Below are positions 42,103-51,103 of a stretch of 64,000 nucleotides of DNA, piece after piece. The DNA comes from Paenibacillus camerounensis (lineage in GTDB: Bacteria; Bacillota; Bacilli; Paenibacillales; Paenibacillaceae). The stretch is taken from positions 1-64,000 of the forward strand of contig NZ_CCDG010000041.1 in NCBI RefSeq assembly GCF_000723885.1, written 5' to 3'. The notes under the pieces were generated by a model. That model did not search any database. It saw only the letters and a program-made list of their open reading frames with translations, and had not been told where the DNA came from. Positions within the stretch are counted from its first letter, which is position 1, and the number at the start of each line of letters is the position of its first letter. The position numbers and the translations under genes were made by a program.

Positions 42103-42798
42103 TCATCCGTTCAGGGAATGCATCAGCGTCTCCAGCTCCTGTTCGCTCAGATGACGCCAGGCTCCCCGCTCCAGGCCGTCCAGGGTAATATTCATAATCC
42201 GGGTCCGCTCCAGCCGGAGCACTCTTTGGCCCAGCTCCTTGCACATCCGGCGGATCTGCAGGTTAAGCCCCTGTGTGAGTATGATACCGAACTGCCGGTC
42301 TGCGACCGGATAGGTAATGCAAGGTTTGGTGACGGTTCCGAGAATGGGGACACCGGCGGACATAGCCTCCAGAAATGCTCCGGTCACCGGCTTGTCCACG
42401 GTTACATGGTATTCCTTATCATGCTGATTTTCCGAACGCATCATTGTATTAACGATGTCTCCGTCGTTAGTGAGCAGAATCAGACCCTCCGAATGCTTGT
42501 CCAGCCGTCCTACAGCAAAGATGCGGGAAGGATAGTTAATGTAATCTATAATGTTGCCTTCCACCCCCGGCGCAGCTGTACAGGTAATGCCAACCGGCTT
42601 GTTCAGGGCCAGATAGACCCTTTCCTGCCCGCTCAGGCTGACCGGGTTGCCGTCAACAGCCACCAGATCCTCCGCCTCAACAACTGTATGTTTACCGCAG
42701 ACCTCACCGTTCACCGTAATCCGGCCGGCTGCCAGCAGCCTGGCAGTCTCCCGCCGCGGATAAAGGCCTGTCATGCTTATGTATTTATCAATTCTCAT
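42103..42798 (-). CDS. rluF: 23S rRNA pseudouridine synthase, RluF-like
   Basis: A 231-residue RsuA/RluF-family enzyme. An N-terminal S4 RNA-binding domain (MRIDKYISMTGLYPRRETAR, RITVNG) is followed by the catalytic domain with LNKPVGITCT and the Asp motif GRLDKHSEGLILLTNDGD. The late block LQIRRMCKELG is also typical. It isomerises a uridine in ribosomal RNA; RluF (U2604 in E. coli) is the closest match I recognise, over RluB and RsuA. The ATG at 42798 is chosen since the S4 domain starts there; an extension to 42831 adds nothing conserved. Confidence 0.88.
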   Translation of the reverse strand: MRIDKYISMTGLYPRRETARLLAAGRITVNGEVCGKHTVVEAEDLVAVDGNPVSLSGQERVYLALNKPVGITCTAAPGVEGNIIDYINYPSRIFAVGRLDKHSEGLILLTNDGDIVNTMMRSENQHDKEYHVTVDKPVTGAFLEAMSAGVPILGTVTKPCITYPVADRQFGIILTQGLNLQIRRMCKELGQRVLRLERTRIMNITLDGLERGAWRHLSEQELETLMHSLNG

Positions 42799-42849
42799 CT
42801 CCAGGTCCCTTCCGCCGGAAAATAAAAGCACCTGATTTCAGTCAAGCAG

Positions 42850-42888
42850 AAACGGCTAGCCGTCCTTCAGAGAAGGCGGTAACCGTTT
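42850..42888 (-). terminator. Hairpin past the small basic-protein gene
   Basis: AAACGG and CCGTTT close a longer imperfect stem with inner GCCGTCCTTC and GAAGGCGG arms, 43 bases past the stop of the 42932-43102 gene. The T-run is short. Confidence 0.6.
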
Positions 42889-42931
42889 GTACAAATCAGA
42901 TGCTGCATTCATCTATAAACGATGGGCCAGG

Positions 42932-43102
42932 CTAATTGCTGCCGCCCTTTTTGGCAGTAGTGCTCCCTTTCACAGCGCCTTTCGGACCCGGTCCGCCTGC
43001 TGCTCCACTTTTCGGCTTCACCGGCTTCGCTGTTTTGTTCCAGCGGGTCCAGCCTTTACTGCCTGTTCCTCTGCCTGTGCCGCCGCCTTTACTTTTTGCC
43101 AC
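42932..43102 (-). CDS. Small Gly/Lys-rich basic protein, GTG start
   Basis: 56 residues read from a GTG at 43102 with GGAG 7 bases before it. The sequence begins MAKSKGGGTGRGTGSKGWTR, continues WNKTAKPVKPKSGAAGGPGP and ends TTAKKGGSN. It has no acidic residue at all. The aromatic core KGWTRWNKTAKP is flanked by Gly-rich basic arms, which suggests nucleic-acid or ribosome binding, but no family is recognised. It lies between rluF and asd on the same strand, with terminator-like hairpins on both sides, so it is a separate transcript. Confidence 0.75.
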   Translation of the reverse strand: MAKSKGGGTGRGTGSKGWTRWNKTAKPVKPKSGAAGGPGPKGAVKGSTTAKKGGSN

Positions 43103-43187
43103 AATATCACTCCGTCTATACTAAGTTTTGGTGCTAATCCTGTCTATCTTACCATTATTAAGCATGGCCTGTCAGGTCAATACGCAA

Positions 43188-43218
43188 ACAGCCCGCCGGA
43201 TGAGGTCCGGCGGGCTGT
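43188..43218 (-). terminator. Terminator of asd
   Basis: ACAGCCCGCCGGA and TCCGGCGGGCTGT form a perfect 13-bp stem with a 5-base loop, just past the asd stop. Confidence 0.88.
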
Positions 43219-43229
43219 ACAGAACAATA

Positions 43230-44315
43230 TTATTTCGGCTGGATATAGCCTTCAGCCTTCAGCAGCTCTGCAATCAGCACAGCACCGCCGGCAGCGCCGC
43301 GGACCGTGTTGTGTGACAGGCTGACAAATTTGTAATCATACAGTGTATCTTCACGCAGTCTGCCTGCGGATACGCCCATACCGTTCTCAATGTCGCGGTC
43401 AAGCTTGGTCTGAGGACGGTTCTCTTCTTCGAAATAGGTAATGAATTGTTTAGGTGCGCTTGGCAGCCCCAGCTCCTGCGGACGGCCTCTAAAGCTGTTC
43501 CAGCGTTCGAGAATTTCTTCCTTGGACGGCTTCTGCTCAAAGGAAGCAAATACGGCGGCCATATGGCCGTCAGCCACAGGTACGCGGATACACTGGCTGG
43601 TGATGACAGGCTGCTCGCTTTTGACGATACCTTCCTCTGTTACGTGGCCCCAGATCCGCAGCGGCTCCTGCTCGCTCTTCTCTTCTTCGCCGCCGATGTA
43701 CGGGATAACATTGTCCAGCATTTCCGGCCAGTCGGTAAAGGTTTTGCCGGCTCCGGAAATAGCCTGATACGTTGTTACTACCACCTTGGACGGCTTGAAC
43801 TCACTCAGGGCATTCAGCGCCGGCATAAAGCTCTGGATGGAGCAGTTCGGCTTAACCGCAATAAATCCCGTTTCTGTACCCAGGCGTTTGCGCTGCTGGG
43901 CAATCACAGCCAGATGCTCAGGGTTGATCTCAGGAATAACCATTGGAACATCCGGTGTCCAGCGGTGAGCTGAGTTATTGGAAATAACAGGCGTGCCTGT
44001 TCTGGCATAAGCTTCTTCCAGCGCCTTAATTTCTTCCTTCTTCATATCAACAGCACAGAAGATCAGATCGACATCTGCAGCCACTTCATCCACATTGGCG
44101 GCATCCTGGACCATAATACCCTTTACCGCATCCGGCATTGGGGTAGTCAGCTTCCATCTGCCTTTTACCGATTCCTCATACGTTTTGCCGGCTGAATTCC
44201 GGCTTGCAGCAATGACTGTTACCTGAAACCATGGATGATTCTCAAGGAGTGCAATAAAACGCTGACCGACCATACCGGTACCGCCAACGATACCCGCTCT
44301 TAATTTACTTGCCAT
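43230..44315 (-). CDS. asd: Aspartate-semialdehyde dehydrogenase, archaeal/fungal type
   Basis: 361 residues. It reduces aspartyl phosphate to the semialdehyde for lysine, threonine and methionine synthesis. The cofactor loop is AGIVGGTGMVGQRFIALL; the catalytic Cys158 lies in AVKPNCSIQSF and His251 in VPVADGHMAAVF. The block SNNSAHRWTPDVPMVIPEIN and the size place it in the Hom2-like archaeal/fungal branch rather than the usual Bacillus asd branch. The ATG at 44315 has AAAGGAA upstream. A TTG at 44336 with AGGAG before it is a possible alternative start. It is not in a dap operon. Confidence 0.92.
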   Translation of the reverse strand: MASKLRAGIVGGTGMVGQRFIALLENHPWFQVTVIAASRNSAGKTYEESVKGRWKLTTPMPDAVKGIMVQDAANVDEVAADVDLIFCAVDMKKEEIKALEEAYARTGTPVISNNSAHRWTPDVPMVIPEINPEHLAVIAQQRKRLGTETGFIAVKPNCSIQSFMPALNALSEFKPSKVVVTTYQAISGAGKTFTDWPEMLDNVIPYIGGEEEKSEQEPLRIWGHVTEEGIVKSEQPVITSQCIRVPVADGHMAAVFASFEQKPSKEEILERWNSFRGRPQELGLPSAPKQFITYFEEENRPQTKLDRDIENGMGVSAGRLREDTLYDYKFVSLSHNTVRGAAGGAVLIAELLKAEGYIQPK

Positions 44316-44474
44316 AAGGGATTCATTTCCTTTCAAGCAGCTCCTATTGTTAGGTGGCTTTTTAATAACCGATTATAAATGATATACGCAGCTTACACAA
44401 TATGTGAATGAAAAGTATGTGTCGGCTCTGATAAAATATCCCATTACAGCTGCGGCTACGACTGCGGCTATCCG

Positions 44475-45689
44475 TTAGTTGGTTCCCAGCCGCTTTGCCA
44501 GCTCCCCAAGATCCTGGCCCTTCAGCGCCCCTTCAACCAGTGCCGGCAGCAGCGCCGGGGTGCAGGAGAAGCAAGGGGTGCCGTCCCGGGACAGCTGCCG
44601 CGCCAGACGCTCATCATAGAAGGGCTTGCCGGAATCGGATAAGGCCAGCAAGGTCATTGTGCGGACCCCCGCCTCCCGGAGCTCACGCATCCGCCGGACG
44701 AGTGCAGACTGATTCCCGTTCTCGTAAAGGTCGGAGACTAGGATAAAGAGCGTCTTCTTCGGCTCCTCAATAAACTGCTCGCAGTATTTCACCGACTTGT
44801 TAATATCCGTTCCGCCGCCAAGCTGGATACCAAAGAGCATATCAACCGGATCATTGGCACATTGCTCTGTCAGATCCACTACCTCAGTATCAAAGACAAC
44901 TACTCTGGTATTGAGTGCCGGAATACTGGCAAAGATTGAGCCGATCACCGATGCCCATATTACGGAATCCGCCATCGAGCCGCTCTGGTCAATATCAACG
45001 ATGACGGTCCACTCCTTGCTGCGGCGGGCCCGGTCAAAATAATAAAACCGCTCCGGAATGATAATCCGCCGCTCCTGGTCGTAATGCTTGAGGTTGCGCT
45101 GGATCGTCAGCTTCCAGTCCAATCCGCTGAGTGAAGGAAGCGGCGAGTGCTGCCGCTTGTTCAGCGCGCCCGTAACCGCGCGCCGGATGTCCGTCTCCAG
45201 TAGCTTGACCAGATCATCGACCAGCGCCTTGACCAGCAGCCTTGCTGTATCCTTGGTTTTCTCCGGGATCTTGCCTTTCAGCGAGAGCAGCGTCCCTACC
45301 AGCTGGATATCCGGCTTGACCGCAGCCAGCAGCTCGGGCTCGAACAGCAGCTGCTTCCAGCCTCTGCGCTCCATTGCATCACTCTGAATGATGGAAACAA
45401 CATCCTCCGGGAAAAAATTACGTACATCTCCCAGCCATTTGGACAGGTTCAAGGCAGCATGCCCGGTGCCGGCGCCTCTGCCCTTGTTGCTGCCTTGTGC
45501 TGTACCCGGAGCTCCTCCGGGCGTAGTATCGTCATATATAGCTGCCAGCGCAGCGTCCATTACCTGCTCTTCATCCGTCAGCGACAGCTGCCCGCCTTCC
45601 CCGTACCCGGACAGCGCGGCATCCGCCTCCTGGCCGAGAATCAGCCGCCAGCGGGACAGTGTGTTCTCCTGCTTATGTTCATTTGTCAT
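44475..45689 (-). CDS. VWA-domain protein (YehP/CoxE-like)
   Basis: 404 residues. Residues 1-220 are mostly helical, with a Gly-rich linker at 58-76. The C-terminal von Willebrand factor A domain has a full MIDAS: D234-x-S236-x-S238 in VDIDQSGSMADS, the Thr in LGGGTDINKSV and the Asp in FILVSDLYENG. Such domains bind partners through a divalent metal and often pair with MoxR ATPases. The start abuts the DUF5682 stop with no gap, so translation is coupled. It is the last gene of the SWIM-HEAT-MoxR-DUF5682-VWA operon. Function is unknown; E. coli YehP is the closest named relative I know. Confidence 0.88.
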   Translation of the reverse strand: MTNEHKQENTLSRWRLILGQEADAALSGYGEGGQLSLTDEEQVMDAALAAIYDDTTPGGAPGTAQGSNKGRGAGTGHAALNLSKWLGDVRNFFPEDVVSIIQSDAMERRGWKQLLFEPELLAAVKPDIQLVGTLLSLKGKIPEKTKDTARLLVKALVDDLVKLLETDIRRAVTGALNKRQHSPLPSLSGLDWKLTIQRNLKHYDQERRIIIPERFYYFDRARRSKEWTVIVDIDQSGSMADSVIWASVIGSIFASIPALNTRVVVFDTEVVDLTEQCANDPVDMLFGIQLGGGTDINKSVKYCEQFIEEPKKTLFILVSDLYENGNQSALVRRMRELREAGVRTMTLLALSDSGKPFYDERLARQLSRDGTPCFSCTPALLPALVEGALKGQDLGELAKRLGTN

Positions 45690-48035
45690 CTAAAAGTCAC
45701 CGAAGTCAAAATCATTCAGCTCATCCAGCATTTTGGACTCCTCCTCCTTCAGCTCACCGGTAAGCACCTCAGCCGCCTGCTCGCTGTTCACACCCCACAG
45801 CTCGCCAAGCAGCTCAGAGATCATTGTCTTCTCCCGCGGCGAGAATGTGCCGAACGCCCTGCGGAGAAAGACCAGTGCCCGCTTGAATTGTTCGTCATCC
45901 AGTGCATTGATGTAATCATTCAGCTGCTCCCACAGGCTCATCCGTGACAGCAGGCCGTAATGCCCGCGCATCGACAGGCCTTCGAACCAGCCGGCACCAA
46001 GATCTGCGGGAATGCCGGGCGACAGGCGCCGCGATACTTCGGCTGCAAGCTCCCCGGAAGAGATGGTGCCGCGCTCCAGCAGAATGGCACAGGCATAACC
46101 GGACAGGCGCGGATTGCGGTCATCTCGTTCGGCAAGCTGCTGCAGCTCCTGCAGCCACAGCCCGTCTTCCAGATTGTCGCTGTGCTCAAGTGAAATTACG
46201 TTAAGCTCATTCATTGCTGTGAGCATAGCACTTGCTGCTTCGTCGTTGCAGCCGCTGGCATCCAGCAGGAACAGGCAGCCCCTGCGGAACAGCTCCTCCA
46301 GCAGCGGAATCAGCGGTGCCGTGTCAACCCTGCGGATATCACCGAAGCTTATGATTAAGGACAGCTCGCGGGCTGCTGCTGCCATGCCGGCCACATCCCG
46401 GCTGAGTGCCGCCAGATTCTGCAGCACCCGGGTGCCTTCCTCCATCTGGGCGGTCATTGCACATTCACAGGCGATCCGGATCAGCACTGAAGCGTCAGCA
46501 ATCGACTTGCATTCCTGCAGCTTCTCACGCAGGACATAGGCTGCCGCCACCTCGACCGTCTCACCGAGAAGTGTGGACTCAACCACTTGAATCTCGATCT
46601 CCGGTGACCAGCGGATCACCCAGTGCTCGGCCCAGGTTGCACCGCTTTGGCCGCTCGGGCGGCTCTGGGCGAAAGCAATGCCGAGCAGACTCAGGCGGTG
46701 GAACAGCACAGAGCGGCTAAGATCCAGAAAGGCGGCCTCAGTGCTTGATACTCTGCGGTTCTCACGCAGGTCAAGCTGCAGATCGGTTGCAACAGCCGTC
46801 TTATACTTCTCCAGCTTATATTGCTTCAGCAGCCGGTTCAGATCATCCTGAATCGGGGTCTGGCTGACCCCCTCCGGCAGGTAACCGATAGCGGTCCCGA
46901 CATCGACCCGGGCCAGCGGTTCAGCGATTGCCGCCAGATCACCATGGCCAAGCAGTGTCTGGGCTGCATCACGCAGGTCACGCAGCGTCGGTGCGCTCCC
47001 TCCGTGCAGCGCTGCCAGCGATTCGGCCAGCCTGACGGCTTCAATCACTTCAGCTGTTGAGCGGTAGGTTCCGCCTGTGCGCACATGGCCTGCCACCGCC
47101 GACAGGTAACGGTGCGGCAGTTCCTCAGGCTTACCTGCCGACATGGCCTCCCACATCATCTGGAAGTAATGCGGCGCGGCATTCCCTGCACCATAGCCGG
47201 ACATAGTGGATAGCTTGTAATAGGAATATGGCATCAGTGTCAGCTTCGTACTGCGCGAAGGCAGTGCGGCAAGCTCATTGTCATTCATCGGCGCAAGCGG
47301 AGCAGCCAGGGCTGAAGCATGATAGGCTCCGCAGACCACAACAACTCTGTCCGGCTCATGCCCCTCCGCAATAGCCTTAAGAATCTGGCGTCTCATATAG
47401 GCTTCCCGCAGCGCATTATAAGCGTACTCCGAAGGCTGCTCCCTCAGCTCCTTGTCTTCACCCAGCTCACGCATCTGCGAGGAAAAAGCAAGAATAGCCG
47501 CCTGATAGGCACCTGTGCTGCCATTATGCTCGTAGTTGCGCTCCCAGTACATATCATAATCATGTTCGCCGGCAGCCCGGGCAATCCGGCTGTAGATCGA
47601 TTCTTCATCCATAAGCTCCGCAGAATCAGGCTCATCCTGAAGCCCGGTTTCGGGCACCGCTGCCGGCCCTCCAGCTTTGCCGCGGTTCATGACATCCTGT
47701 AATCCGAGTGTGACCGAGGAAGGCAGATCAATAAAGGAAACCGCTGCCCCATGATCCTTGGCCCATTTCATAGCCTGAAATTCAGGGGAATAGACAGCAA
47801 ACGGCCAGAGTACAGTACGTACGGGCAGCTGATCGGTAAACGCCAGTATCGCCACCGGCGGTCTGGCCTTCCCTTTGGTCAGATGGGGGATCTCTCCCGA
47901 TGCATCACTTGGACCTTCAATCAGCACTGCAGTCGGGCGGTGCTCATCGAGATAATCCAGCAGATGACGGGCTCCGCCGGGGGACAGATGGCGCACCCCG
48001 AATATGCGTACTCCGGCTGCGGCCGGCGCGTTCAC
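45690..48035 (-). CDS. DUF5682 protein (YehM-like)
   Basis: 781 residues from a GTG at 48035 that overlaps the MoxR gene stop by 4 bases; AAGGAG lies 8 bases before. The N-terminal 260 residues have a patterned fold: FGVRHLSPGGARHLLDYLDE at 12-31, the motif LIEGPSD at 38-44 and VVVCGAYHASAL near 232-243. The paired G-x-R-H, E-G-P and G-x-x-H-A motifs recall the EreA/ChaN/TraB-TIKI hydrolase-like superfamily, which is my inference. The remaining 500 residues are mostly helical. The family matches E. coli YehM in length and neighbours. Its activity is unknown; Acidic C-terminus ends DELNDFDFGDF. Confidence 0.85.
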   Translation of the reverse strand: MNAPAAAGVRIFGVRHLSPGGARHLLDYLDEHRPTAVLIEGPSDASGEIPHLTKGKARPPVAILAFTDQLPVRTVLWPFAVYSPEFQAMKWAKDHGAAVSFIDLPSSVTLGLQDVMNRGKAGGPAAVPETGLQDEPDSAELMDEESIYSRIARAAGEHDYDMYWERNYEHNGSTGAYQAAILAFSSQMRELGEDKELREQPSEYAYNALREAYMRRQILKAIAEGHEPDRVVVVCGAYHASALAAPLAPMNDNELAALPSRSTKLTLMPYSYYKLSTMSGYGAGNAAPHYFQMMWEAMSAGKPEELPHRYLSAVAGHVRTGGTYRSTAEVIEAVRLAESLAALHGGSAPTLRDLRDAAQTLLGHGDLAAIAEPLARVDVGTAIGYLPEGVSQTPIQDDLNRLLKQYKLEKYKTAVATDLQLDLRENRRVSSTEAAFLDLSRSVLFHRLSLLGIAFAQSRPSGQSGATWAEHWVIRWSPEIEIQVVESTLLGETVEVAAAYVLREKLQECKSIADASVLIRIACECAMTAQMEEGTRVLQNLAALSRDVAGMAAAARELSLIISFGDIRRVDTAPLIPLLEELFRRGCLFLLDASGCNDEAASAMLTAMNELNVISLEHSDNLEDGLWLQELQQLAERDDRNPRLSGYACAILLERGTISSGELAAEVSRRLSPGIPADLGAGWFEGLSMRGHYGLLSRMSLWEQLNDYINALDDEQFKRALVFLRRAFGTFSPREKTMISELLGELWGVNSEQAAEVLTGELKEEESKMLDELNDFDFGDF

Positions 48036-49135
48036 TCGTTCATCTCCTTGCAGGCCTGATACAAACCGCGCCACTCCGTCCCCTTTTTCTTCATGACGTT
48101 ATCGAGATATTCCCTCCAGACCAGCTTATCCTTATCGTCATCCTTCACAATGGCTCCCTGAAGCCCCGCAGCCAGATCTCCGTCAGTAAGCTCACCAGTG
48201 CCGAAGCTCGCCGCCAGCGCCATACTGTTCGTAAGCAGTGAAATGGCTTCAGCTGTGGAGATGACCCCGGCCGGAGTCTTCACCTTCTCCTTCTTGTCGA
48301 GTGTCATGCCGCTGCGCAGCTCCCGGAAAATAGTGACTACCTTCAGCAGCGCATCGTCTGCCGGAACCGCAGCCTGCAGCTCATACGAAGAAGCAATCTC
48401 AGCAACCCGTTTTTTCACAATGGAGAGCTCGGTCTCGATATCCGACGGTGCCGGCAGCACAATGATGTTGAAGCGGCGCTTTAGGGCGGCAGACATTTCA
48501 TTGACCCCGCGGTCTCTTGTGTTTGCCGTGGCGATGATGGAGAAGCCTTTGCGCGCACCTGCTTCCTTGCCCAGCTCCGGTACAGAGATCGTCTTCTCGG
48601 ACAAAATAGAGATTAGCGCATCCTGCACCTCAGAAGCGCAGCGTGAAATCTCCTCGAAACGTGCTATTCCGCCATCCTCCATCGCCCGCATGATCGGACT
48701 CTTGACCAGTGCCTCCGGCGTCGGCCCGTTGGCAAGCAGCATTGCGTAGTTCCAGGAATAACGCACATGCTCCTCGCTCGTACCGGCTGTCCCCTGAACC
48801 ACAAGGCCGGAATTGCCGTAGATAGCCGCTGCCAGATTCTCGGACAGCCAGGATTTTGCGGTACCCGGCTCGCCGATCAGCAGCAAAGCCCGGTCCGTCA
48901 CCAGTGTCGCTACAGCCATCTCGATCAGCCGCGTATTGCCGATATACTTTGGAGTGATTACTTTCTTGCCGGCCTTCCCCCCGGCGATGAAGGTCAGAAC
49001 GGCACGCGGGGACATCTGCCAGCCGGCCGGAATTTTCCCGGTATCCTCCTTGCGCAGCGCCTCAAGCTCCTCCCGATACAATACCTCCGCCGGCAACCGC
49101 ATGTAATCCTGAAGCTGCTCTTGTCCCGTTGACAT
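48032..49135 (-). CDS. MoxR-family AAA+ ATPase (YehL-like)
   Basis: 367 residues. Walker A is LLIGEPGTAKSWLSE at about 85-99, with Ala before Lys; Walker B is IARFEEISRC; sensor 1 is SIIATANTRDRG; and the arginine-finger region is SAALKRRFNIIVLP. MoxR ATPases remodel or activate partner proteins, often a VWA protein coded beside them. The ATG at 49135 has AAGGAG 8 bases before; a longer frame to 49162 is not supported. It overlaps the DUF5682 gene and follows the HEAT-like gene by 51 bases. I infer it drives the complex formed with the VWA and DUF5682 proteins. Confidence 0.92.
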   Translation of the reverse strand: MSTGQEQLQDYMRLPAEVLYREELEALRKEDTGKIPAGWQMSPRAVLTFIAGGKAGKKVITPKYIGNTRLIEMAVATLVTDRALLLIGEPGTAKSWLSENLAAAIYGNSGLVVQGTAGTSEEHVRYSWNYAMLLANGPTPEALVKSPIMRAMEDGGIARFEEISRCASEVQDALISILSEKTISVPELGKEAGARKGFSIIATANTRDRGVNEMSAALKRRFNIIVLPAPSDIETELSIVKKRVAEIASSYELQAAVPADDALLKVVTIFRELRSGMTLDKKEKVKTPAGVISTAEAISLLTNSMALAASFGTGELTDGDLAAGLQGAIVKDDDKDKLVWREYLDNVMKKKGTEWRGLYQACKEMNE

Positions 49136-49186
49136 GTACACCTCTCCTTTTGTCAATATCATGTATATTTCCGCGAGTTACTGCCT

Positions 49187-51046
49187 TCAGGTAACCTGCT
49201 GCTTGCTCCGCAGGTAGGTGACCAGGTACTCCAGCTGGTTTTTGCTCTCATAGCGGTATTTCGGCACAACTGCTGCGATCCGCTCAGCATAGCTTGGCGG
49301 GAAGCCCAGCATCAGCTCCAGCAGATAAAAATGAATGGAATACGGATTCGAAAATTTATGCTGCTCTAACACAGATATCAGCAGCTCCTGCCGCTCCGTA
49401 TCAGTGAACCCTGCACGTTCAAGTCCCTTGAACAGACTGGACATGAAATCTAAGTCTTTACGGTGCTTGCCTTCCCGGTTGAGCTTTGCAAGCAGATATT
49501 CCTGTACACCGGAGTGGCCGGGGCGGGCAAGAGCCGATACCAGCTCCGGGGCATCCCGTTCAATCGCCCAGTCCAGCCAGCGGGGATCCCACTCAGCCGC
49601 GATCCGGTCCAAAGACAGCATCTCCCACACATATTGCTGGCGGCTTCCGGCATAATCCCAGGAGAGCTCATAAAACACTCTTTCCGCATTCAGAATCTGC
49701 TCCTCCAGCGTCTCCTGCAGCACACGGTTACGCGTGGCGGCATCCTTGGCCAGCCTCGCCTTCATCTTGTCGAGCATCGATCCGCCGGCGAACTCATTAT
49801 AGAGCTCCTTCGTTGTGAGGAGCTGCTGTGCTGCGCGGAAGTAGTAGGACAGATAGCGAACACTCTTATTATCCAGCTCACGCAGCAGCTCAAGCCCCTG
49901 CTCCGATTGCGCAGTCTCTTCATATTGTGCGGCCCGGTCCAGCAGATGCAGCCAGCCCAGAGCGGCAAAGCGGTCATATTCTTCAATAATATAACGGAAA
50001 ATTTCATCAAGCTGCGGATTACGGATATCAGTAAGAGCTATCAGGTACAGCGAGATGACGTTCCAGAGCGTATCATTCTTTTTGCTGTCTTTATGATCTG
50101 CCGCCAGAGCCTCTTTCAGCTCTTCCATAAACTTGACTGACAGCCGTTCACCCAGCGGGGCAGACGGCCATTTGGCCAGCGCAAAGGCGGCCAGCTCCCG
50201 GTCCTTCTTCCCGGCAAAAGCTTCATACAGCCGCTCCAGCCCCTCTGCTGAGCCGCCTTCCGCAAGTGCCGTATATGCTGCTTCCCGGATCGGCTTCTTC
50301 TTGTCCGCAGTCCATTCAAGCAGCGCCTGGACATATTCCTGCTGACCGGCCAGGCAGAGTATAGCCGCCGCCCGCACATCATCGCTGCCGCTGCCGGCGG
50401 CCTTGAAAATCACTTCAAGCAGCTCGGGACGGCCGGCCGCTTTGATCACATGCAGCTTGCGGACCTCGCTTTTTCCTCCGGCGGGATTGAAGTGCCCTAC
50501 CAGATAATCAGCAACAGCCGGTCCATAGGACGGCACAATCTTGTTCATGGCAAAGTCAGCTAGCTCCGCATAGGGATCGCCAAGTGCGCTGACGGCCAGC
50601 GGAAGCAGCCGCAGATCCTGGAATACACCGTCCTTGAATGCTTCAAGCACCGTCTCATATCTGCCGCTTCCGGTTGTCGTCAATGCCAAGCGGACTGCGG
50701 CAATCTTTCTTGAGGAGATCTTTGTCTCCAGCCCGAAAGAGCTGCCTTGCAGCTGAACGGGTGCATCTCCTGAGGGCACGGTGCTGCCTTGGGTATACAG
50801 CACGGATTCCAGCAGCAGGGTTAAATCCTGAAGCTTCACTGCCGGCAGATCCTCTCCGGCAGCAGACGGGCGGATTAGGGCGGCAACGCCTTCTCCCAGT
50901 TTTTTGAACACAGCAGCCCGCTCACCGAGCTGCTCGAACTGCGGCAGCAGCCGTTTCAGGCGGAAATCCTCCGCAGCCAGATCACTTCCGGCAATGTATA
51001 GTCTTCTGACCTCCTGATGAAGCTCTTGCAATAATGCTGTACTCAT
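49187..51046 (-). CDS. Large HEAT-repeat-like helical protein
   Basis: 619 residues, almost all helical. Residues about 100-330 show tandem helix pairs with HEAT-like periodicity, for example LPLAVSALGDPYAELADFAM, VRAAAILCLAGQQEYVQALL and IREAAYTALAEGGSAEGLER, each about 35-40 residues. The last 300 residues are helical without obvious repeats. HEAT proteins act as protein-binding scaffolds. It follows the SWIM gene by 57 bases and precedes MoxR by 51 bases, so it belongs to the same operon. This gene has no counterpart I can name in the E. coli yeh set. AGGGGG precedes the ATG. Confidence 0.85.
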   Translation of the reverse strand: MSTALLQELHQEVRRLYIAGSDLAAEDFRLKRLLPQFEQLGERAAVFKKLGEGVAALIRPSAAGEDLPAVKLQDLTLLLESVLYTQGSTVPSGDAPVQLQGSSFGLETKISSRKIAAVRLALTTTGSGRYETVLEAFKDGVFQDLRLLPLAVSALGDPYAELADFAMNKIVPSYGPAVADYLVGHFNPAGGKSEVRKLHVIKAAGRPELLEVIFKAAGSGSDDVRAAAILCLAGQQEYVQALLEWTADKKKPIREAAYTALAEGGSAEGLERLYEAFAGKKDRELAAFALAKWPSAPLGERLSVKFMEELKEALAADHKDSKKNDTLWNVISLYLIALTDIRNPQLDEIFRYIIEEYDRFAALGWLHLLDRAAQYEETAQSEQGLELLRELDNKSVRYLSYYFRAAQQLLTTKELYNEFAGGSMLDKMKARLAKDAATRNRVLQETLEEQILNAERVFYELSWDYAGSRQQYVWEMLSLDRIAAEWDPRWLDWAIERDAPELVSALARPGHSGVQEYLLAKLNREGKHRKDLDFMSSLFKGLERAGFTDTERQELLISVLEQHKFSNPYSIHFYLLELMLGFPPSYAERIAAVVPKYRYESKNQLEYLVTYLRSKQQVT

Positions 51047-51103
51047 GCGCGGTCCCCCTACCGATGATATGATGCAAAGGTTATGTTTCAGACATCCTGT
51101 TGA

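Noticed and set aside
41749..42825. 358-codon open frame overlapping the end of the ABC exporter and antisense to rluF
   Set aside because: It reads through a strong bidirectional terminator and two motif-verified genes in other frames.
44396..44474. Terminator for the SWIM-VWA operon
   Set aside because: Only a short direct repeat (CTGCGGCTA-type) is seen; no convincing stem with a T-run was found.
45944..46204. Short open frames antisense to DUF5682
   Set aside because: They are GC-rich shadow frames with no start signals inside a long coupled gene.
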